From an uncultured Muribaculaceae bacterium (GTDB lineage: Bacteria; Bacteroidota; Bacteroidia; Bacteroidales; Muribaculaceae), in assembly GCA_948788915.1 (NCBI GenBank), contig CAQFOZ010000003.1, positions 2,515 through 66,514 of the forward strand: DNA of 64,000 bases, in the 5' to 3' direction. The notes beneath the pieces are model-generated. The model searched no databases and was not told the DNA's origin. It saw nothing but the letters and a program-made list of their open reading frames with translations. Both the position numbers and the translations under genes were made by a program. This document shows, one piece after another, positions 10,049 to 16,179 of the stretch (position 1 is its first letter; every line of letters starts with the position of its first letter).

Positions 10049-10081
10049 CGCAATCGTTTGCATTGTTCGCAACCGTTTGCG
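10049..10081. promoter_or_regulatory. Pair of LacI/PurR-like operator sites
   Basis: Two near-palindromes, CGCAATCGTTTGCA (10049-10062) and CGCAACCGTTTGCG (10068-10081), share the form GCAAnCGTTTGC with a central CG, which is the hallmark of LacI/GalR-family operators. Their centres are 19 bases apart. They lie in the 380-base gap (9913-10292) between the divergent phosphatase gene and rnr. The phosphatase operon is the more likely target because an rnr promoter element lies further right. No LacI-type regulator is encoded in the window. Confidence 0.5.
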
Positions 10082-10160
10082 AAACGGAGCAATTGGATAT
10101 TGCTAACGATGGAGATCAACGGAAAATTGAATAATTAGGATATAAAAGAGAAAATTTAAC

Positions 10161-10168
10161 TAAATTTG
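10161..10168 (+). promoter_or_regulatory. Putative -7 element for rnr
   Basis: TAAATTTG fits the TAnnTTTG consensus on the rnr strand. No convincing TTTG -33 box lies at the right distance, so support is partial. It would give a 5' leader of about 115 bases, which includes AGAAACTGTTTAAA (10214-10227), a 14-mer found again at 58947-58960. Confidence 0.35.
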
Positions 10169-10292
10169 TGAAAATTTATAAAATTATGTTGATTTGAGAT
10201 GCAAAACATTATTAGAAACTGTTTAAATTATGTTGTATCTCTGCAACAGCTTCAGGGTTCTGCCGGGGCTCTGAAAAGTATAATTCAAGACT

Positions 10293-12530
10293 ATGAAAAG
10301 TAAGAAAAATATCAATAACGAGGTTCGCCGCCTGAAAAAGAAAGAGTTGTATGACAGGGTGATGGCATTCCTCCAGAAACAGGACAGACAGTCGTTCAAT
10401 TACAAGCAGATCGCATTCGGTATTGACGCTCTGAATCCGCAAAGCAGGCTGGACATAATCAATCTGCTTGACGAACTTGTGGCGGCTGACGAAATACAGG
10501 AGGTCGGTCTTGGCAAGTATAAGGCTTTCTCCAACAGAGGGAGTGAGAATGAAGGTGTGTTTGTGCGTCGTTCCAACGGCAAGAATGCCGTTCTGATTGA
10601 TGATGAACATATAATGGTTGCCGAGCGTAATTCCATGCATGCGTTGAATGGTGACAAGGTGCGTGTCATGATTTCCGCGGCCCGTGCCGGGAAGGAGCCA
10701 GAAGCTCAGGTAATAGAGATTCTCGAAGCCAAGGACCAGGTGTTTATCGGCACCCTCAAGATAGAGAGGAATTACTGTGCGCTGGTTACCGATTCCAAAT
10801 TTCTTGCAGCGGACATAATAATTCCCAAGAACAAGATAAAGGGAGGCAAATCCGGAGACAAGGCCATAGCGAAAATCAGCTATTGGAAAGATGACGAGAT
10901 GAATCCCCGGGGAGAGATTGTGGATATACTCGGGAGGAAGGGTGAGAATACAGCAGAGATGCATGCCATTCTTGCGGAGTTCGGGTTGCCGTACAAATAT
11001 CCGGCAAATGTTGAAAAGGCTGCTGATAAGATAGAGGCCGGCATAACTCCCGAAGAGGTAGCGAAACGGGAGGATTTCCGCAATGTCACTACTTTCACTA
11101 TAGATCCCCGTGATGCAAAAGATTTTGACGACGCACTTTCCATAAGGCAGTTTGCCAACGGCAACTGGGAGATCGGAGTGCATATAGCTGACGTGACGCA
11201 TTATGTGCGCCCGGGTTCTGTCATAGACAAGGAAGCAAGGGAACGCGCCACAAGTGTATATCTTGTGGACCGTACCATCCCGATGTTGCCCGAACGCCTT
11301 TCCAATGGTATCTGCTCTTTACGTCCGGATGAGGAGAAACTTACATTCTCGGCTGTTTTCGAGATGGATACGAAAGGGAATGTGATTAACAGCCGGATAG
11401 GACGCACTGTTATAAAGAGCGACCGCCGGTTCACATACGAGGAGGCGCAGGAAGTTATCGAGACGGGGAAGGGTGATTATGCACGCGAACTCGAGGTGCT
11501 CAACAGCATAGCCAAAAATCTGCGTCACAAGCGTTATGAAGCAGGTGCCCTGGAATTTGACAGGGCAGAGGTTCGGTTTGAGATTGATGAAAACGGGAAG
11601 CCGGTCAGCGTTTATTTCAAGGAGTCGAAAGATGCAAATAAGCTGATTGAGGAATTTATGCTTCTTGCCAACAAGACGGTTGCCGAATCAATAGGGAAAG
11701 TACCCAAAGCCAAGAAAGCCAAGAATTTTGTATACAGGGTCCATGACAATCCAGATCCGGAGAAGATGAGTAACCTTTCATTGATAGCGTCACGGTTCGG
11801 CTACAAGCTGTTGCATGGAGGAAAGGCTCTTGATCTGAACAAGAGCATAAACAGGCTGTTGCGCGATGTGAAAGGGAAAGGAGAGGAGAACATGCTGTCA
11901 ATTCTCGCCATCCGTTCTATGGCCAAAGCGACCTATACTACTGAGAACATAGGCCATTACGGACTTGCGATGGAGTATTACACCCATTTCACATCTCCGA
12001 TCCGACGCTATCCTGACATGATGGTGCACAGATTGCTTGCTAAATATGCCGACGGAGGCCGCAGTGCTGATAAACAGAAACTTGAAGACGAGTGCAAACA
12101 CTCGTCGGACATGGAGCAGCTGGCATCAAACGCGGAACGGGCATCTATCCGCTACAAGCAAGTGGAGTTTATGCAGGACCGTCTTGGAGAGATTTACGAC
12201 GGAGTCATCTCGGGTGTCACCGAATGGGGCTTTTATGTCGAGCTTGTTGACTCTATGTGCGAGGGGCTTGTGCCTGTAAGGGATCTGGCAGACGATTTTT
12301 ATGACTATGATGAGAAAAATTATTGTCTGATCGGCAGACGCAACGGTACACGATATACATTGGGAGACAAGGTGCGTGTGCAGGTGGCGAGAACCGACCT
12401 TGACAGAAAGCAGCTTGACTTCGCGTTGATTACGGATACCGGTAATCCTAACAGACCGTTGGAGCAGCGTAAGCCCGGTAAAAGGCACGAACCGCATAAA
12501 AAATTTGCGAGAAAGAAAAAAAGTTTGTAA
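10293..12530 (+). CDS. rnr: Ribonuclease R (3'-5' exoribonuclease)
   Basis: A processive RNase II/R family exoribonuclease of 745 residues that degrades structured RNA. Domain order is standard: an N-terminal winged-helix region, cold-shock-like OB domains, the RNB catalytic domain with TIDPRDAKDFDDA (about residues 269-281, holding the metal-binding aspartates), and a C-terminal S1 domain (about residues 631-715, with YDGVISGVTEWGFYVEL). A lysine/arginine-rich tail (KRHEPHKKFARKKKSL) is typical of RNase R and separates it from RNase II. Its stop codon overlaps the -7 box of the downstream small-RNA promoter. Confidence 0.96.
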   Translation: MKSKKNINNEVRRLKKKELYDRVMAFLQKQDRQSFNYKQIAFGIDALNPQSRLDIINLLDELVAADEIQEVGLGKYKAFSNRGSENEGVFVRRSNGKNAVLIDDEHIMVAERNSMHALNGDKVRVMISAARAGKEPEAQVIEILEAKDQVFIGTLKIERNYCALVTDSKFLAADIIIPKNKIKGGKSGDKAIAKISYWKDDEMNPRGEIVDILGRKGENTAEMHAILAEFGLPYKYPANVEKAADKIEAGITPEEVAKREDFRNVTTFTIDPRDAKDFDDALSIRQFANGNWEIGVHIADVTHYVRPGSVIDKEARERATSVYLVDRTIPMLPERLSNGICSLRPDEEKLTFSAVFEMDTKGNVINSRIGRTVIKSDRRFTYEEAQEVIETGKGDYARELEVLNSIAKNLRHKRYEAGALEFDRAEVRFEIDENGKPVSVYFKESKDANKLIEEFMLLANKTVAESIGKVPKAKKAKNFVYRVHDNPDPEKMSNLSLIASRFGYKLLHGGKALDLNKSINRLLRDVKGKGEENMLSILAIRSMAKATYTTENIGHYGLAMEYYTHFTSPIRRYPDMMVHRLLAKYADGGRSADKQKLEDECKHSSDMEQLASNAERASIRYKQVEFMQDRLGEIYDGVISGVTEWGFYVELVDSMCEGLVPVRDLADDFYDYDEKNYCLIGRRNGTRYTLGDKVRVQVARTDLDRKQLDFALITDTGNPNRPLEQRKPGKRHEPHKKFARKKKSL

Positions 12531-12535
12531 ATTTG
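12504..12535 (+). promoter_or_regulatory. Promoter of the SRP RNA-tRNA-Thr unit
   Basis: TTTG (12504-12507), 20 bases, then TAAATTTG (12528-12535): a full match to the Bacteroidetes housekeeping promoter. The -7 box starts at the TAA stop codon of rnr. Transcription would start around 12541, exactly where the 5' arm of the RNA fold begins. Confidence 0.75.
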
Positions 12536-12540
12536 CGCTC

Positions 12541-12636
12541 GGATGAGTCCTTCACGACCAGCTCCCCGCGAATCCCCCAGATCCTGACCGAAGCAAGGGT
12601 AGTGGGTTGAGCGGTGCGATGGAGCAAGCTCATCCA
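12541..12636 (+). ncRNA. ffs: Signal recognition particle RNA, small (4.5S) type
   Basis: A GC-rich, non-coding block of about 96 bases that folds as one rod. Ends pair GGATGAG (12541-12547) with CTCATCC (12629-12635). Further in, TCC (12548-12550) pairs with GGA (12621-12623) and CAC (12553-12555) with GTG (12614-12616). The tip resembles SRP domain IV: CCCCCAG (12574-12580) faces AGCAAGGG (12592-12599), with a terminal TGAC (12585-12588). TGAC fits a URRC-type apical loop in place of the usual GGAA. The RNA binds Ffh for co-translational protein targeting. A perfect promoter precedes it. The call rests on structure and motif by eye; a covariance-model search would settle it. Confidence 0.72.
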
Positions 12637-12639
12637 CCT

Positions 12640-12713
12640 GCCTCTTTAGCTCAGTTGGCCAGAGCACGTGATTTGTAATCTCGGGGTCGTTGGTTCGAAT
12701 CCGACAAGAGGCT
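12640..12713 (+). tRNA. tRNA-Thr (anticodon UGU)
   Basis: A full cloverleaf: acceptor GCCTCTT/AAGAGGC, D stem GCTC/GAGC, anticodon loop TTTGTAA with anticodon TGT (12674-12676), variable loop of five, T stem GTTGG/CCGAC with loop TTCGAAT. CCA is not encoded. The anticodon stem has one T-T mismatch (12669/12681). Its 5' end lies only four bases after the SRP RNA helix, so RNase P cleavage may also set the SRP RNA 3' end. Confidence 0.97.
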
Positions 12714-12784
12714 CGACATAGTTTTTCATAATTTTTTGTTTTTGAGTGTGCTTGATTTGTGTAAAATAGGGCACACTTTTTTAT

Positions 12785-12853
12785 AAGTAAATGTTCAAAT
12801 TTAAACGATTAAAATACACTTACTATCGTTGTTTAAATTTGAACACCTACTTA
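12785..12853. repeat. Internally deleted copy of the 185-bp MITE-like element
   Basis: AAGTAAATGTTCAAATTTAA at the left and its inverted counterpart (TTTAAATTTGAACACCTACTTA) at the right form an imperfect hairpin, with CACTTACTATCG retained between. The same ends bound the full copies at 57155-57339 and 60672-60856; here the middle is missing. It ends 27 bases before the start codon of the following gene. Confidence 0.75.
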
Positions 12854-12880
12854 ATTATCAGGACAAAACAAAGAGACGGT

Positions 12881-13222
12881 ATGATTATACATAATGCTAC
12901 ATTTATGGTTGAGCGACAAATGGGAGCGGAGTTTCTTAATTGGTTCGCACCTTTGGCGCATAAGGCAGCCGCGGAAGGCCGTGCCCACCTCTCGGTGCTT
13001 CGTGAGGCTGGAAATATAAATAAAAAAAGGGGAGAAGAGGAGCTACATTCTGTCGGTGCGGATGAAGAGCCGCTGAGTGTGGCATTTCAAGTGGAATTTG
13101 AATCTGTGGAGGATATGGACAAATGGATAGGTTCAAGACTCAGACCGTTGGCGGCCGCCTTTGAAAGGCGTTATGTGAATGCCGGCATGATTTTTACTTC
13201 GGTTTCAGAACGTATTTTCTAA
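12881..13222 (+). CDS. DUF4286 family protein
   Basis: A small protein of 113 residues from the chosen ATG (MIIHNATFMVERQMG). The pattern of an early beta strand, a region rich in charged residues, and the ending YVNAGMIFTSVSERIF resembles the DUF4286 family of small dimeric alpha/beta proteins of unknown function in Bacteroidetes. The reading frame stays open upstream to 12791, but that extension would translate the MITE-like repeat and is therefore rejected. No operon partner is evident; ruvC starts 269 bases downstream, past a gap with no clear gene. Confidence 0.72.
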   Translation: MIIHNATFMVERQMGAEFLNWFAPLAHKAAAEGRAHLSVLREAGNINKKRGEEELHSVGADEEPLSVAFQVEFESVEDMDKWIGSRLRPLAAAFERRYVNAGMIFTSVSERIF

Positions 13223-13491
13223 ACCGGTTGTTATATATTTATATCCGGAGGAATAAGAAGGTTAATAAGTATGACATCGAAATTATTTAATATATTGATT
13301 AGTCAACGCATCTTTTTGTGTCTTTCGGGTGATTTAAGCGAGTTCATTCAGTCACAATGCCCGGCCGAAGTTCGGCTTCCAGACTTTCTCCATCATGAAC
13401 TCTCATAAATCTCTCGAAAATCCACTAAAATATGCATTAACTAATTTGCGAGTCATACTCAAAGTCAGAAACATATAAGGAGATCCGGCCG

Positions 13492-14067
13492 ATGGATGCA
13501 GCTGTGAAGGGATATGAACGGGTGATAATGGGAATAGACCCAGGCACAAATGTTATGGGATATGGAGTTCTCGGAATAAAAGGGCGTAAGCCGGAGGTGA
13601 TTGTGATGGGTGTCATCCAACTTAATAAGTTTGAGAGCCATTACATGCGTCTTCATCGCATTTTTGAACGGGTTACCGGAATTGTGGAGCAATATCTGCC
13701 GGATGAACTCGCCATAGAAGCACCTTTTTTCGGTAAGAATGTGCAGTCCATGCTCAAGCTTGGTAGAGCCCAGGGTGTGGCGATGGCTGCCGCTTTGAGT
13801 CGGGACATCCCAATAGCCGAATATGCTCCGCTGTCGATCAAACAGGCTGTCACCGGATCCGGCTCTGCTTCAAAAGAACGTGTGGCCGAGATGCTTAAGC
13901 GGATGCTGCACATCCCTGAAGAGAAGATGCCGCATCTTCTGGATGCCACCGATGCCCTGGCGGCGGCTCTTACTCATTTTTATGAGACACAGAAACCACA
14001 AATAGCCAAGGGGCCAAAAAGTTGGGCAGATTTTATTGCCAAGAATCCCGACAGGGTGAAAAAATAA
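13492..14067 (+). CDS. ruvC: Crossover junction endodeoxyribonuclease RuvC
   Basis: The Holliday-junction resolvase, 191 residues. The catalytic acidic residues are visible: Asp16 in MGIDPGTNVMGYG, Glu76 in LAIEAPFFGKN, and the C-terminal pair in HLLDATDALAAA (about residues 148-154). Length is slightly above the usual 170-190 because of a basic tail (SWADFIAKNPDRVKK). An AGGAG-like sequence lies just upstream of the ATG. It works with RuvAB in recombinational repair; neither partner is in this window. Confidence 0.95.
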   Translation: MDAAVKGYERVIMGIDPGTNVMGYGVLGIKGRKPEVIVMGVIQLNKFESHYMRLHRIFERVTGIVEQYLPDELAIEAPFFGKNVQSMLKLGRAQGVAMAAALSRDIPIAEYAPLSIKQAVTGSGSASKERVAEMLKRMLHIPEEKMPHLLDATDALAAALTHFYETQKPQIAKGPKSWADFIAKNPDRVKK

Positions 14068-14130
14068 CTCAACATCCCCCGATTTGAGAAAATTTGAGGG
14101 TAAAGTTTATATGTTTTAGGAATTAATGAA

Positions 14131-14138
14131 TATATTTG
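14131..14138 (+). promoter_or_regulatory. Putative -7 element for deoC
   Basis: TATATTTG matches TAnnTTTG; only a weak TTTA-like -33 box lies about 21 bases upstream. The predicted start of transcription near 14145 favours translation from the ATG at 14170 over the TTG at 14143. Confidence 0.45.
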
Positions 14139-14169
14139 TAATTTGAAGAATACGAAAAACAATATACCT

Positions 14170-15048
14170 ATGGACAGATACCAGAAAGCACTTGCCGACA
14201 GTAAGGTTGTCGACAATGATCAGATCGTTGCGGAAGAAGTTAAAAAAATAGTGGAGAAGTCTTCCGAATATGCTACTCCTGATGTTTATCAGTTTCTTTT
14301 CAGCTCAATAGACCTTACTACGCTCAGCACGGAAGATTCCGTGAAAAGTGTGTCGGCGTTCACTCAGCGTGTAAATGATTTTGATAATGATTATCCACAG
14401 TTCAGGAATGTTGCTGCAATTTGTGTATACAGTAATTTCGCAGAGGTTGTGAAAGCCAACCTTGATGTGGAGGGTGTTGATATCGCTGTCGTAGCCGGCG
14501 GCTTCCCTTCAAGTCAGACATTCGACGCGGTAAAGGTGGCAGATGTGGCTCTTGCTGTTGAAGGTGGAGCAAATGAGGTCGATATCGTTATGAATATCGG
14601 AAAGTTCCTTGATGAGAACTATGAGGATCTATGCGACGAGATCATTGAGCTGAAGCATACCGCCCGTGATGCCAAGCTGAAGGTAATTCTTGAGACGGGT
14701 TGTCTGAAAACAGCCGCCAACATTAAAAAAGCATCCATCCTGTCTATGTACAGCGGAGCTGATTTTATCAAGACATCGACAGGCAAGATATATTCCGGGG
14801 CAAGTCTGGAGGCTGCATATGTTATGTGTCAGTGTATCAAAGAGTATTTTGAACAGACCGGACGGAAGGTAGGATTTAAGGCTGCCGGTGGAGTGCGCAC
14901 TACAGAGGAGGCCTTGCATTATTATGCAGTGGTGAAAGAGGTGCTGGGAGACGAATGGCTCACCCATGATTTGTTCCGTCTTGGAGCAAGTAGTCTTGCC
15001 AACAATATCCTTGCCACAATGACGGGAGAGGACGTAAAATATTTCTAA
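14170..15048 (+). CDS. deoC: Deoxyribose-phosphate aldolase
   Basis: Splits 2-deoxy-D-ribose 5-phosphate into acetaldehyde and glyceraldehyde 3-phosphate, the last step in using the sugar of DNA. 292 residues from the ATG; an upstream in-frame TTG at 14143 is rejected because it falls at the predicted transcription start. Class I aldolase residues are visible: the Schiff-base lysine in DFIKTSTGK (Lys201), the second lysine in GFKAAGGVR (Lys237) and an aspartate in ANEVDIVMNIGKF (Asp138). It lies 24 bases before a secreted nuclease-family gene, so it may be the intracellular end of the nucleic-acid utilisation locus that follows. Confidence 0.95.
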   Translation: MDRYQKALADSKVVDNDQIVAEEVKKIVEKSSEYATPDVYQFLFSSIDLTTLSTEDSVKSVSAFTQRVNDFDNDYPQFRNVAAICVYSNFAEVVKANLDVEGVDIAVVAGGFPSSQTFDAVKVADVALAVEGGANEVDIVMNIGKFLDENYEDLCDEIIELKHTARDAKLKVILETGCLKTAANIKKASILSMYSGADFIKTSTGKIYSGASLEAAYVMCQCIKEYFEQTGRKVGFKAAGGVRTTEEALHYYAVVKEVLGDEWLTHDLFRLGASSLANNILATMTGEDVKYF

Positions 15049-15072
15049 TCAGGAAAACGAGGTATATACCCC

Positions 15073-16128
15073 ATGAAATCTTACAGATCAATAAGGACAG
15101 CGCTGGCACTTCTGGTTGTAGTGTCAGCGTCTATGTGCGTGCAGGCGCAGGAGCGTAAGCAGTACCGTATGTATGGAGTGGCCTTCTACAATCTTGAAAA
15201 TCTTTTCGATACCATTAATAATAATGGAAAATACGACAAAGAGTTTTCACCGGAAGGTTCCAACAAATGGGATGGCAAGAAATACTGGTCCAAGATTAAG
15301 AATCTTTCATATGCCATTTCCCAGATGACAACCAAGACCACTCCGATGGGTCCGGCTGTCATAGGAGTGAGCGAGATTGAGAATATAACTGTGTTGCAGG
15401 ATCTTGTAAAAGCGGATGCTATCAGGGACTGGAACCTGCAGATATGTCATCACGATTCTCCCGATGCCCGTGGAGTGGATGTGGGAATGCTTTACAATCC
15501 GAAGTTGTTCCGTGTGCTTAATGTAACTAACCATCGTCTGGTGGTGCCGGAGCTGCCAAATTTCAGGACACGAGACCAGATGTGTGTGGTTGGTCTTATG
15601 GGCGGCAGCCGCATAGCCATTATAATAAACCACTGGCCTTCGCGCCGCGGAGGCGAGAAGGAGAGCAGCTGGCTTCGCGAGGCTGCGGCCTCTTTAAGCC
15701 GTTCAATCGCGGATTCGTTGTATAAGGTTGATCCCAAGATAGGAGTTGTTGTGCTTGGTGACCTTAATGATGATCCGCACAACAAAAGCGTGGCCGAGAC
15801 ATTGGGAGCTGTCAAAAGAATTGAAGATACCCGTGACGGCGGATTCTTCAATCCGTTCTGGGAAAAACTTGACAAAGGTATCGGCTCATACGTATATCGC
15901 GGAGGCTGGGATCTGTTTGACCAGATCATAATAAACAAAAACCTTGTGGACGGAGCCTGCGGACTGAAATATCAGAGAGCGGAAGTGCTAAACAAGCCGT
16001 TCCTGTTGCAGACCGACGGACAATATCGCGGTTATCCTCACCGCACATTCTCCGGAGGCGCATGGCTGAACGGATATTCCGATCACCTGCCAACCGAGAT
16101 CTTCCTTGTTCAGGAGGTGAAAAAATAA
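15073..16128 (+). CDS. Secreted endonuclease/exonuclease/phosphatase (EEP) family protein
   Basis: 351 residues with a signal peptide (cleavage near VQAQE). The four EEP motifs are present: YNLENLFD, GVSEIENI, LGDLNDDP and the terminal YSDHLP. These build the metal-dependent phosphodiesterase site of the DNase I/exonuclease III fold. Bacteroidetes members with a signal peptide are commonly annotated as endonucleases. It is the first of a tight same-strand run: a TonB receptor 51 bases downstream, then two surface lipoproteins. A role in cutting imported nucleic acid or nucleotides in the periplasm is the likely reading. Confidence 0.92.
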   Translation: MKSYRSIRTALALLVVVSASMCVQAQERKQYRMYGVAFYNLENLFDTINNNGKYDKEFSPEGSNKWDGKKYWSKIKNLSYAISQMTTKTTPMGPAVIGVSEIENITVLQDLVKADAIRDWNLQICHHDSPDARGVDVGMLYNPKLFRVLNVTNHRLVVPELPNFRTRDQMCVVGLMGGSRIAIIINHWPSRRGGEKESSWLREAAASLSRSIADSLYKVDPKIGVVVLGDLNDDPHNKSVAETLGAVKRIEDTRDGGFFNPFWEKLDKGIGSYVYRGGWDLFDQIIINKNLVDGACGLKYQRAEVLNKPFLLQTDGQYRGYPHRTFSGGAWLNGYSDHLPTEIFLVQEVKK

Positions 16129-16179
16129 TACATGGCGTTGTAAAGTACAATATAACAATAAAAAGACATTTATAAAATT

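Noticed and set aside
10212..11201. Long open frame (329 codons) antisense to rnr
   Set aside because: It lies fully opposite a strongly conserved RNase R coding region, has no recognisable domain, and matches the shadow pattern of the codon use of rnr.
12791..12880. Upstream ATG extending the DUF4286-like protein by 30 residues
   Set aside because: The extension translates the MITE-like inverted repeat, not conserved protein.
14143..14169. TTG start for deoC giving nine extra residues
   Set aside because: It lies only five bases after a good -7 element, at the predicted transcription start; the ATG at 14170 begins the normal DeoC N-terminus.
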